Positions 45,453-53,992 of a stretch of DNA of 64,000 nucleotides are shown piece by piece. How positions within the stretch are numbered: position 1 is the first letter of the stretch; every line of letters starts with the position of its first letter. The position numbers and the translations under genes were made by a program. The DNA comes from Desulfovibrio subterraneus (GTDB taxonomy: Bacteria > Desulfobacterota > Desulfovibrionia > Desulfovibrionales > Desulfovibrionaceae): positions 434,001 to 498,000 of the forward strand of contig NZ_BLVO01000012.1 of NCBI RefSeq assembly GCF_013340285.1, read 5' to 3'. The notes under the pieces are model-generated. The model was not told where the DNA came from, made no database searches, and saw only the letters and a list, made by a program, of their open reading frames with translations.

Positions 45453-47016
45453 TGTTGGCCTCCTGCTTGGGCTTGCGCATCATGGTCGGCTCGGGCAGTC
45501 CGTTGTAGAACGTCCAGAACGAGGGCATCAGGTCGGTGATGTTGCCGGGGTTGGACAGCTTGATGGAGCGCTTCAGGAACGCGAGCATGGCAAATGCCAT
45601 GGTCCAGTTCGCATCGGGGCTGCTCCAGAGGGGGGCGGCAGGCACATCGACGGAGGCGTATACCTTGCCATCATCAATGAGCATGTGCGCCTGTGCCACA
45701 AAGCCGTCTACCAGAGCGGGGTCCATGCCGGCGGGCATGCGGGGCAGGGCCACAGCTTCGCCGCTGGCCTTGGCGCGTGCGCAGGCCATGGCAACGCTCA
45801 GAGGGTAGTAGGAATCGGGCAGGGGGCCCATGTCGGGCTGTACGGCCCTGGCTACTGCGCCGGTGGCGGAAGCAATGACCTTGCCGTCGCGGGCGGTTAC
45901 TTCCAGGCCTACGGAGCGGAGCAGGGCAAGGGCGGCTTCGCCTTCTTCACTCTCCACAGGCCATACGCCGTCGAGTTTCACGGTGCCGGAGGTGAACACC
46001 GGTACGGAAAGCAGGGTGGTGCCGATGAGCGGGTCGAGAGAAAGCTGAGGCTCGGCAGGCACGGTGGCAGGGCCGGGGAATATGGTAAAGTCGCTCGTTC
46101 CGCCGGAGTACTGTACGCCGCACTGGTCAAGCAGGGGGCGCACTTCCGCGAGGCTGTTTTCTGCGTGGGCGTTGTTGGTGAGATTGATGGTGATGCGTAC
46201 ATCCCATGAAGTGGCCGCGATAAGGCAGGCCGTAACGGCTTCCGCAGGCAGGTCGGCAGGAATGGCAATGGCATCGGGTATGACACCGGAACATTCAAGG
46301 CGCACGGGCAGGCCATTGGAGCGGGGTACAACGTGAGCCACACGAGCTCCGATCTGGGGCAGGAAGTGGCGGAAGGCGGTGAGATCCGCATCCTTGAGGG
46401 CGGAGTCGCCGGTAAATTTGAGGGTGCCGTGACGACCGGCTGCCAGAAGGGCAAGAAGGTAAAAATTCAGGGTGTCGTCCCCTGCGAATATGACCTTGTC
46501 GGCAAAGCTCAGGGCTTCGCCTCCCTTGGAAACAACGTCGCCATCCTGCCAGAACAGGTTCGCACCGGCCTGGCTCAGGGCTTTAACCAGTTCGGTAACG
46601 GGGTCGGCGGTAAGCAGCGTTCTCAAACGGCACCGTGCACCGGACGTGGCTGCAAGAGTCATCCAGAGTCGTGCGCTTTTGAGAGACGCAGGACCGGGCA
46701 GGTCAACATTGACCGGCTTACGGTTGGGAGAAAGGGTGAACTCCGTCTTTTCTTCAGACTCGGACTTGCTGGTGAACTCTATATCCTGAATAAGGGTAAA
46801 GAGCTGGCGTGCCAGTCTGGGGTCCTTGCTGAACTTGGCGGCATTGGCTTCCCACAGCAGGCGTAATTGCTTTTCGCTGCTGATGCCGGAAGTGCCGGAG
46901 CCTTCCTTCTTGGGACGACGGGTTTTCTGAATGAGCTTGGAGCGGCGCGCCAGCAGCTTCATCAGGTCCACGTCCATTTCGCTGATTTCCTCAACGAGGG
47001 TCATATTCTTTTTCAT
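45415..47016 (-). CDS. Chorismate-mutase-like / degenerate EPSP-synthase fusion
   Basis: 533 residues (start at 47016, AAAGG upstream; an ATG 24 bases earlier is possible). Residues about 5-85 look like an AroQ-type chorismate mutase helix pair (TLVEEISEMDVDLMKLLARR). Residues about 100-505 follow the EPSP synthase (AroA) fold: LPGPASLKSARLWMTLAA, LLTADPVTELVKALSQAGA, GDSALKDADLTAFRHFLPQIGA, LPDSYYPLSVAMACA. The catalytic GSKS loop of AroA is replaced by GPAS, and the DD of SDDT by AD, so normal EPSP synthesis is unlikely. It is the gene divergent to aprBA. Function unknown; probably a binding or regulatory relative rather than the shikimate enzyme. Confidence 0.78.
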   Translation of the reverse strand: MKKNMTLVEEISEMDVDLMKLLARRSKLIQKTRRPKKEGSGTSGISSEKQLRLLWEANAAKFSKDPRLARQLFTLIQDIEFTSKSESEEKTEFTLSPNRKPVNVDLPGPASLKSARLWMTLAATSGARCRLRTLLTADPVTELVKALSQAGANLFWQDGDVVSKGGEALSFADKVIFAGDDTLNFYLLALLAAGRHGTLKFTGDSALKDADLTAFRHFLPQIGARVAHVVPRSNGLPVRLECSGVIPDAIAIPADLPAEAVTACLIAATSWDVRITINLTNNAHAENSLAEVRPLLDQCGVQYSGGTSDFTIFPGPATVPAEPQLSLDPLIGTTLLSVPVFTSGTVKLDGVWPVESEEGEAALALLRSVGLEVTARDGKVIASATGAVARAVQPDMGPLPDSYYPLSVAMACARAKASGEAVALPRMPAGMDPALVDGFVAQAHMLIDDGKVYASVDVPAAPLWSSPDANWTMAFAMLAFLKRSIKLSNPGNITDLMPSFWTFYNGLPEPTMMRKPKQEANSDQPKRRRIIAQ

Positions 47017-47571
47017 CGCTATTTGCCTTTCATCGAACATTGGAATGTTTGGTGTTCCACCTAGCCTGAAACGGCACTGTCCGCAACAAGAATAATATGC
47101 TGCGCAAATGAGGCTTCACGTCCTCAAAGTTGTAACCGAAAAGCTGTCTGCATACATTATATATAGTCAAAGAGTGTTTTGGGGTGTGTGCCAAGCTTCA
47201 CAAGCGAATTGGTTCATCTGCTGTGCAGCAGGCAGAGAACGCATGCCCGTTCCCGAAAGGCGACCGTTTCCCGGCCATGAAGGTTCTGCAACAATTTGGT
47301 TTGATTGTTCAAACATGTTTGGGTTGTGAGCTGAGGGCAGGGGAGGGCTAACTCTGAAGAAATTCTAGAAAAATAGCCTGGCCGGAATTTCGTGAAAAAA
47401 TGCATTAATAAGTCGGGCTGTACTTGCAACCTTGAGCCAATCAATGTAAATGGCTATGAACCGTACGGTACCAGCCGTTGGTTTTCGGGCCTGTGCAGAG
47501 TTTGACAATGTAGTGATATCAGCGTGTTGCAGTGTTTTGAGAGGGCTTTGTGAAAAAAACGAACAAGCCCC

Positions 47572-47609
47572 TTGACCGAATGCCTCACGCTTTGTTATTT
47601 CTCTCACAA
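47572..47609 (+). promoter_or_regulatory. Candidate aprBA promoter with Rex-like operator
   Basis: TTGACC (47572-47577) is followed after 17-18 bases by TTATTT/TATTTC. The sequence TTGTTATTTCTCTCACAA (47592-47609) fits the 18-base TTGT-A-N6-T-ACAA pattern bound by the NADH-sensing repressor Rex, and it covers the -10 region. Sulfate-reduction genes are known Rex targets in Desulfovibrio. Start of transcription would be about 160 bases before aprB. The remaining upstream part of this gap (47017-47571) has no gene; a palindrome CAAACATGTTTG lies at 47310-47321. Confidence 0.45.
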
Positions 47610-47644
47610 GCGATGCGGAATAGTCGTCTGTGTCGTCCCGTCGC

Positions 47645-47703
47645 TTCGATGGAGTTTTCAGAAAAGGCAGGTATTTTGTGACTGCTTTTTTGCCTCCATC
47701 GAA
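47645..47703 (+). promoter_or_regulatory. Long hairpin in the aprBA leader
   Basis: TTCGATGGAG (47645-47654) pairs perfectly with CTCCATCGAA (47694-47703). Inside, AAAAGGCAG pairs with CTGCTTTT, leaving an 11-base loop. It lies in the presumed 5' untranslated region, 70 bases before aprB, with no T-run following. It may stabilise this very abundant mRNA or act in control; role inferred. Confidence 0.5.
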
Positions 47704-47773
47704 AGATGGACCCGAAATGGGAAAAAGGCTTTTAGGTAAAACCTTTAATTTCGTTGTGTTGGAGGATTAAGGT

Positions 47774-48262
47774 ATGCCGACTTACGTAGACCCGTCTAAG
47801 TGCGATGGCTGCAAGGGTGGCGAGAAGACCGCCTGCATGTACATTTGCCCTAACGACCTCATGATTCTGGATCCTGAAGCAATGCGTGCTTTCAACCAGG
47901 AACCTGAGGCATGCTGGGAATGCTACTCCTGCGTGAAGATTTGCCCCCAGGGCGCAATCACCGCTCGTCCCTATGCTGACTTTGCCCCCATGGGTGGTAC
48001 TTGTATCCCCATGCGCTCCGCTGACTCCATCATGTGGACCGTTAAGTTCCGTAACGGCAACGTGAAGCGCTTCAAGTTCCCGATCCGCACCACCCCCGAA
48101 GGTTCCATCAAGCCCTTCGAAGGCAAGCCCGAAGCCGGTAACCTGGATGACGAACTGCTGTTCACCGAAACCGCTCTTGTAGAGCCCATCGAAGCTATGG
48201 GCCTGAAGATCGAAGTTGCTGAAGCAGAAATCACCATGGTTCGCAAGGCCTCCGCTGTTTAA
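47774..48262 (+). CDS. aprB: AprB, APS reductase beta subunit
   Basis: 162 residues. Electron-carrying subunit of dissimilatory adenylylsulfate reductase with two 4Fe-4S clusters: CDGCKGGEKTACMYICP and CWECYSCVKICP. The first motif has the insertion typical of AprB. A C-terminal tail of about 60 residues wraps AprA. Strong GGAGG site. 54 bases before aprA. Codon use is that of very highly expressed genes (GTT, CGT, GGT, AAG). Cytoplasmic. Confidence 0.98.
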   Translation: MPTYVDPSKCDGCKGGEKTACMYICPNDLMILDPEAMRAFNQEPEACWECYSCVKICPQGAITARPYADFAPMGGTCIPMRSADSIMWTVKFRNGNVKRFKFPIRTTPEGSIKPFEGKPEAGNLDDELLFTETALVEPIEAMGLKIEVAEAEITMVRKASAV

Positions 48263-48316
48263 GCGGTAGCCCCCGGTCAAAGTAACGAAATAAAATTTCC
48301 TATAGGAGATATTATC

Positions 48317-50314
48317 ATGCCGATGATTCCTGCTAAGGAAACGCCCCGTGGCGTTGCTATCGCTGAGCCGGTAGTAAAGGAACACGACGTTGACATCCTT
48401 ATGGTTGGTGGTGGTATGGGTAACTGCGGCGCTGCTTTCGAAGCAGTCCGTTGGGCCGACAAGTACGCTCCCGAGCTGAAGATCATGCTCATCGACAAGG
48501 CCGCCCTGGAGCGTTCCGGTGCTGTTGCACAGGGTCTCTCCGCAATCAACACCTACCTCGGCAAGAACAATGCTGACGACTACGTTCGCATGGTTCGTAC
48601 CGACCTTATGGGCCTCGTTCGCGAAGACCTTATCTTCGACCTTGGCCGCCACGTTGACGACTCCGTTCACCTGTTCGAAGAATGGGGCCTGCCCTGCTGG
48701 ATCAAGGACGAACACGGCCACAACCTTGACGGCGCTGCCGCCAAGGCTGCCGGTAAGTCCCTGCGCGCTGGCGACGAATGCGTTCGTTCCGGCCGCTGGC
48801 AGATGATGATCAACGGTGAATCCTACAAGTGTATCGTTGCTGAAGCTGCTAAGAACGCCCTGGGCGAAGCCCGCATCATGGAGCGTATCTTCATCGTTAA
48901 GCTTCTGCTCGACGCCAAGGAAGAAAACCGCATCGCCGGCGCAGTAGGTTTCAACCTGCGTGCCAACGAAGTTCACATCTTCCGCACCAACGCCATGGTA
49001 GTTGCCTGCGGCGGCGCCGTTAACGTGTACAAGCCCCGCTCCACCGGTGAAGGTCTTGGCCGTGCATGGTACCCCGTATGGAACGCCGGCTCCACCTACA
49101 CCATGTGTGCACAGGTTGGCGCTGAAATGACCATGATGGAAAACCGCTTCGTTCCCGCCCGTTTCAAGGACGGTTACGGCCCGGTTGGCGCATGGTTCCT
49201 GCTCTTCAAGGCCAAGGCTACCAACTTCAAGGGTGAAGACTACTGCGCAACCAACCGCGCAATGCTGAAGCCTTACGAAGATCGCGGCTACGCTAAGGGT
49301 CACGTTATCCCCACCTGTCTGCGTAACCACATGATGCTGCGTGAAATGCGTGAAGGCCGTGGTCCCATCTACATGGACACCAAGACCGCTCTGCAGACCA
49401 CCTTCGAAACCATGACCCCCGCACAGCAGAAGCACCTCGAAGCAGAAGCTTGGGAAGACTTCCTCGACATGTGTGTTGGTCAGGCTAACCTGTGGGCCTC
49501 CATGAACGTTCAGCCCGAAGAAACCGGTTCTGAAATCATGCCCACCGAGCCTTACCTGCTCGGTTCCCACTCCGGTTGCTGCGGTATCTGGACCTCCGGT
49601 CCCGACGAAACTTGGGTACCCGAAGATTACAAGGTTCGCGCTGCCAACGGTAAGGTCTACAACCGTATGACCACCGTTATGGGCCTGTGGACCTGCGCTG
49701 ACGGCGTTGGCGCTTCCGGTCACAAGTTCTCCTCCGGTTCCCATGCTGAAGGCCGTATCTGCGGCAAGCAGATGGTTCGCTGGTGCATCGATCACAAGGA
49801 CTACAAGCCTTCCATCGCTGAAGACTCCAAGGCCCTTGCTGACCTGATCTACCGCCCCTACAAGAACTACCTGGCCGGCAAGGACGCTTCCACCTGCCCC
49901 GTAGTTAACCCCGAGTACATCTCTCCCAAGAACTTCATGATGCGTCTCGTTAAGTGCACCGACGAATACGGCGGCGGCGTAGGTACCTACTACACCACCT
50001 CCGAAGCTGCACTGAACACCGGCTTCCACCTGCTGGACATGCTGGAAGAAGACTCCCTGAAGCTCGCAGCACGCGACCTGCACGAACTGCTTCGTTGCTG
50101 GGAAAACTACCACCGTCTGTGGACCGTTCGTCTGCACATGCAGCACATCGCGTTCCGTACGGAATCCCGTTACCCCGGCTTCTACTACCGTGCAGACTTC
50201 ATGGGCCTGGACGACTCCAAGTGGAAGTGCTTCGTTAACTCGAAGTACGACGTGAAGACCGGTGAAACCACCATCTTCAAGAAGCCCTACTACCAGATCA
50301 TTCCCACTGCTTAG
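48317..50314 (+). CDS. aprA: AprA, APS reductase alpha subunit (FAD)
   Basis: 665 residues, the family length. FAD flavoprotein of the fumarate-reductase type that reduces APS to AMP and sulfite. FAD motif VDILMVGGGMGNCGAAFEA near residue 26. Conserved active-site regions such as AQGLSAINTYLG, MTMMENRFVPARFKDGYGPVG and SHSGCCGIWTSGPDETW are intact. It receives electrons through AprB, with QmoABC as the proposed donor. Followed by a strong terminator, so aprBA is separable from qmo. Strongly biased codons. Confidence 0.98.
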   Translation: MPMIPAKETPRGVAIAEPVVKEHDVDILMVGGGMGNCGAAFEAVRWADKYAPELKIMLIDKAALERSGAVAQGLSAINTYLGKNNADDYVRMVRTDLMGLVREDLIFDLGRHVDDSVHLFEEWGLPCWIKDEHGHNLDGAAAKAAGKSLRAGDECVRSGRWQMMINGESYKCIVAEAAKNALGEARIMERIFIVKLLLDAKEENRIAGAVGFNLRANEVHIFRTNAMVVACGGAVNVYKPRSTGEGLGRAWYPVWNAGSTYTMCAQVGAEMTMMENRFVPARFKDGYGPVGAWFLLFKAKATNFKGEDYCATNRAMLKPYEDRGYAKGHVIPTCLRNHMMLREMREGRGPIYMDTKTALQTTFETMTPAQQKHLEAEAWEDFLDMCVGQANLWASMNVQPEETGSEIMPTEPYLLGSHSGCCGIWTSGPDETWVPEDYKVRAANGKVYNRMTTVMGLWTCADGVGASGHKFSSGSHAEGRICGKQMVRWCIDHKDYKPSIAEDSKALADLIYRPYKNYLAGKDASTCPVVNPEYISPKNFMMRLVKCTDEYGGGVGTYYTTSEAALNTGFHLLDMLEEDSLKLAARDLHELLRCWENYHRLWTVRLHMQHIAFRTESRYPGFYYRADFMGLDDSKWKCFVNSKYDVKTGETTIFKKPYYQIIPTA

Positions 50315-50339
50315 TATCTGAGTAGGTCTTAGATTACCC

Positions 50340-50372
50340 GGGCGGTTGCGGGAAACCGCAACCGCCCATTTT
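50340..50372 (+). terminator. Terminator of aprBA
   Basis: A perfect 12-bp stem (GGGCGGTTGCGG / CCGCAACCGCCC) capped by a GAAA tetraloop, followed by ATTTTCTT, 25 bases after the aprA stop. Confidence 0.9.
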
Positions 50373-50387
50373 CTTCCCTGACCCAGA

Positions 50388-50444
50388 CGGTCTAAGCCAG
50401 GGCAGTAAGTTTAAATGCCTTATTGTCTGGGCTTAGGCCGTTTT
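50388..50444 (+). promoter_or_regulatory. Second hairpin in the apr-qmo gap (qmo leader/attenuator candidate)
   Basis: CGGTCTAAGCCAG (50388-50400) pairs with CTGGGCTTAGGCCG (50427-50440) with one bulge and one mismatch, and is followed by TTTTGTC. It lies 44 bases before qmoA. It looks like a second intrinsic terminator or attenuator that would set qmo levels below apr. A qmo promoter in this gap was not identified. Confidence 0.5.
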
Positions 50445-50484
50445 GTCGAATTGGCCCGAAACATCCGTAGGGAGGATAGCAAGA

Positions 50485-51723
50485 ATGTCCAACTCCATAC
50501 TCGTCGTCGGCGGCGGCTTCAGCGGCATCACAGCCGCTCTGGAAGCTGCGGAACTCGGCTACGAAGTGTACATCGTCGAGAAAAGCCCATTTCTTGGCGG
50601 CCGGGTGGCACAGCTGAATAAATATTTCCCCAAGCTCTGCCCTCCGTCCTGTGGTCTGGAAATTCAGTTCCAGCGCATCAAGAAAAACCCCAATGTTAAA
50701 TTCTTTACCCAGGCCACGGTGGAATCTGTGGCGGGCGAAGCAGGCAACTTCACCGTTACCCTGTCTATTCAGCCCCGCGGCACTGCCCCCAGCAGCGCCG
50801 ACATGGCCGGCCTTGCAGAGAGCCTTGAAGGCGAAGTGACCGATGATTTCAACTTCGGTCTCTCCACCCGCAAGCCCCTCTACATGGACACTCCGTTCGG
50901 CTTCCCCAACCGCTACGTCCTCGAAAAAGACGCTCTCACCAAGGCTGACAAGCTGAAGGTGGGGTCCAGCGCGTTCTGTGACATGAATGAAGCCGAGAAG
51001 ACCCTCGAACTGAACGTGGGCAGCATCGTTATCGCCACCGGCTGGAAGCCCTATGACGTCACCAATCTGAGCAATCTTGGTGCCGGTCAGATCAAAAACT
51101 GTGTGTCCAACATGCAGCTTGAGCGTCTCGCCGCCCCCAACGGCCCCACCGATGGCAAGATCCAGCGCCCCACCGACGGCAAGGCTCCCAAGAAGATAGC
51201 CTTTGTCCAGTGCGCCGGTTCGCGTGACCAGAACCATCTGAACTTCTGTTCCTACATCTGCTGCATGGCCTCCCTCAAGCAGGCTCTGTATGTTCGTGAA
51301 CAGTATCCGGATGCAGAGGTTACCATTTACTACATCGACCTGCGTACGCCCGGCCGCTATGACAAGTTCATGCGCAAGGTCACCGCGGACGACATGATCC
51401 ACCTCGTCAAGGGCAAGGTTGCCGGCGTTGAATGCGACGCAGCCTCCGGTGACGTGATCGTGGAAGTTGAAGACGCTGTGAAGGGTACGAAGAAGAAGGT
51501 CCGCCACGACATGGTGGTTCTGGCTACCGGTATGCAGCCCAGCCTGTCCGGTGAAAAGAATCCGTTTGGTGTTCAGCTGGATGAGGACGGTTTCGTCGTT
51601 GGCGGCGAAGCCAAGGGCATTTTTGCCGCCGGTTGCGCCACAAAGCCCCTGGACGTCATGCGCACCGCGCAGTCCGGCACTAGCGCCGCGCTTAAAGCCA
51701 TCCAGACTGTGCGAGGGAGGTAG
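50485..51723 (+). CDS. qmoA: QmoA, quinone-interacting membrane-bound oxidoreductase subunit A
   Basis: 412 residues; ATG at 50485 follows GGGAGG (an upstream in-frame ATG has no site). HdrA-like flavoprotein: N-terminal FAD motif SILVVGGGFSGITAALEAAE, LGGRVAQLNKYFPKLCPPSCG and a C-terminal CSYICCMASLKQAL segment. It is a soluble subunit of the complex that carries electrons between menaquinol and APS reductase. QmoB starts 6 bases after its stop. Highly biased codons as in apr. Confidence 0.97.
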   Translation: MSNSILVVGGGFSGITAALEAAELGYEVYIVEKSPFLGGRVAQLNKYFPKLCPPSCGLEIQFQRIKKNPNVKFFTQATVESVAGEAGNFTVTLSIQPRGTAPSSADMAGLAESLEGEVTDDFNFGLSTRKPLYMDTPFGFPNRYVLEKDALTKADKLKVGSSAFCDMNEAEKTLELNVGSIVIATGWKPYDVTNLSNLGAGQIKNCVSNMQLERLAAPNGPTDGKIQRPTDGKAPKKIAFVQCAGSRDQNHLNFCSYICCMASLKQALYVREQYPDAEVTIYYIDLRTPGRYDKFMRKVTADDMIHLVKGKVAGVECDAASGDVIVEVEDAVKGTKKKVRHDMVVLATGMQPSLSGEKNPFGVQLDEDGFVVGGEAKGIFAAGCATKPLDVMRTAQSGTSAALKAIQTVRGR

Positions 51724-51729
51724 TAGATA

Positions 51730-53979
51730 ATGGCCGATAAAATAGGCGTATATTTTGACCAGTCAGCTCTTGGCATCATTGATGGCGAAGAGCTTGCTGC
51801 GCACGTTGGCAAGAAGTTCGGCGGTGCCTGCCCCGTGGCGAAGGTATTCCCCGTTCTCGCTGCGGAAAGCGCCCGTGCAGAGATCCGCGCCGACATTGAG
51901 GAAGAAGGTCTGGACGGCGTTCTGCTGTGCGGTGCCTCTCCCCGTGTCGACTGGGACCTGTATGACTTCGAAGGCGTTATCGTTGACCGTGTGAACCTGC
52001 GCGAACACTGTGCCATGGCTTTCATGGACGCAGATGGTTCCGTGCCGCAAGCCGGTGACGATGCTCCTGAACTGCTCATGCTCCTCGCCAAAGACTATGT
52101 GAACATGGGCGTGTTCAAGCTGCAGAAGACCAAGGTTCCCACTCCTCCGGAGTTCGAAACCGTCAAGACCATCATGGTCATCGGCGGTGGCTGGGCCGGT
52201 CTTACTGCTGCCAAGCAGGCTGCCGACTACGGTTATGACGTCATTCTGGTGGAAAAGGACGCAGCACTCGGTGGCAAGGCCCTGGGCATGCTGAAGACCG
52301 CTCCGCTTGAATATCCCTATACCGATGCCCATGAAACCGGCATTGAAAAGAAGATTGCCGACGTTACCGGCAATGAAAAGATCAAGGTCATTACCGGCGC
52401 ACGTCTTGAGCGTCTGGAAGGCCTGCCCGGTCAGTACAAGGCAACCGTGAAGGGCGAAGTGTTCCCTGTCGGTGCCGTGGTTCTGGCTGCCGGCTGGGTA
52501 CCCCAGAACACCAAGGTGCTTGCCCCCCTCGGCTATGGCAGCGTACCCAACGTGGTTACGGCCGCCGAGTTCGAAAAGATGGCCAAGGAAGGCACCCTTT
52601 CCGCAAAGCGCGTTGCCTTTGTGCTGAATACCGGCCTTGTTGACGGCGGCGATATCTACGCCCCCATCTGCGAGGAAGCTCCGGCTGAAGCAGCAAAGAA
52701 GGAAGAGGGCGAAGAAGCACCCAAGTACGTTCACAAGGACCTTGAGTCTGTTCGCCACCTGCCCATCTCCAACGCCATCAGCTCCGTGGTTGCCCTCAAG
52801 CAGGCCAACTACGTGTGTGATACCTTTGAAGACGGTCAGGCCTTCATCCTGTACGACTCCATGGTTGTTCAGGGCATTCACGAGCGCTACTACAAGGCTG
52901 CGCAGAACCGCCTCGGCATCATGATGTCCAAGGCTGACATCAAGGGCATTGCCGCTGATGGCGACGAAATCGTCATCTCTGCCGCAAACACCCTGATGGG
53001 CGGCGACGTCGAACTTGCCGTAGACATGGTTGTTCTGCCCACGGGCCTCGTACCCGCCACGGCCAAGGACCCGATCATGAACTTCGTGTACCGTCAGGGC
53101 CCGAACTTCCCCGATCTGGAACTCTTCGAAGGCTACGCAGATTCCAACTACATCTGCTTCCCTTACGAGACCCGCCGTACCGGCGTGTACGCAGCAGGCT
53201 GTGTACGTCAGCCCATGATGCTGGATGCCGCTGAAGAAGACGCCATCGGCGCCACCCTCAAGGCGATTCAGTGTATCGAATCCTCCAACCGTGGTGTTTC
53301 TGTGCATCCCCGTTCCGGCGACCTCAGCTACCCCGTATTCAACTTTGTCCGCTGCACCCAGTGTAAGCGTTGTACCGAAGAATGTCCCTTCGGCGCACTG
53401 GACGACGATGAAAAGGGTACGCCGCTGCCGAACTACAGCCGCTGCCGTCGTTGCGGTACCTGCATGGGTGCCTGCCCTGAGCGCGTAATATCCTTCGACA
53501 ACTACAATGTTGACCAGATCGGCACCATGATCCGCGAAGTATACGTTCCGGATAACATGGAAACCGGCGGTCCCCGTGTCATCATCCTCGCCTGCGAAAA
53601 TGACGCATACCCGGCGCTGGATATGGCCGCCATCCGTGGCAAGAAGTGGAGCCCCTACGTGCGTATCATTCCTGTGCGCTGTCTTGGTTCCGTTAACGCC
53701 ATCTGGGTTGCGGACGCCATGTCAAAGGGTATCGACGGCGTTATGCTGCTCGGTTGTAAATACGGCGACGACTACCAGTGCCACTTCGTCAAGGGCTCTG
53801 AAATCTGTAACCGCCGTAAGGACAACATTGCCGAGACCCTCAACCGCCTCGGTGTTGAACCCGACCGTGTGGAACAGTACGAAGTCGCCATCGACGAGTA
53901 CGACAAGGTGCCGGGCATGATCGAAGAGTTCATGCAGATGATCTTCGAAAAGGGTCCGAACCCGTTCAAGGGCTACTAG
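51730..53979 (+). CDS. qmoB: QmoB, HdrA/MvhD-like flavoprotein subunit
   Basis: 749 residues. After about 140 N-terminal residues comes an HdrA-like FAD domain (TIMVIGGGWAGLTAAKQAADYG). Two 4Fe-4S motifs lie around 540-580 (CTQCKRCTEECPFG and CRRCGTCMGACPE). The C terminus is an MvhD-like domain (RCLGSVNAIWVADAMSKGIDG, GCKYGDDYQCHF). This combination defines QmoB. A GGGAGG site overlaps the end of qmoA. It is cytoplasmic and bound to QmoC. Confidence 0.97.
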   Translation: MADKIGVYFDQSALGIIDGEELAAHVGKKFGGACPVAKVFPVLAAESARAEIRADIEEEGLDGVLLCGASPRVDWDLYDFEGVIVDRVNLREHCAMAFMDADGSVPQAGDDAPELLMLLAKDYVNMGVFKLQKTKVPTPPEFETVKTIMVIGGGWAGLTAAKQAADYGYDVILVEKDAALGGKALGMLKTAPLEYPYTDAHETGIEKKIADVTGNEKIKVITGARLERLEGLPGQYKATVKGEVFPVGAVVLAAGWVPQNTKVLAPLGYGSVPNVVTAAEFEKMAKEGTLSAKRVAFVLNTGLVDGGDIYAPICEEAPAEAAKKEEGEEAPKYVHKDLESVRHLPISNAISSVVALKQANYVCDTFEDGQAFILYDSMVVQGIHERYYKAAQNRLGIMMSKADIKGIAADGDEIVISAANTLMGGDVELAVDMVVLPTGLVPATAKDPIMNFVYRQGPNFPDLELFEGYADSNYICFPYETRRTGVYAAGCVRQPMMLDAAEEDAIGATLKAIQCIESSNRGVSVHPRSGDLSYPVFNFVRCTQCKRCTEECPFGALDDDEKGTPLPNYSRCRRCGTCMGACPERVISFDNYNVDQIGTMIREVYVPDNMETGGPRVIILACENDAYPALDMAAIRGKKWSPYVRIIPVRCLGSVNAIWVADAMSKGIDGVMLLGCKYGDDYQCHFVKGSEICNRRKDNIAETLNRLGVEPDRVEQYEVAIDEYDKVPGMIEEFMQMIFEKGPNPFKGY

Positions 53980-53992
53980 GAGGAGATGGAAC

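Noticed and set aside
47732-50146. An 804-codon open frame on the minus strand across aprB and aprA
   Set aside because: Antisense shadow of very biased codons in aprBA; no start signals or domains.
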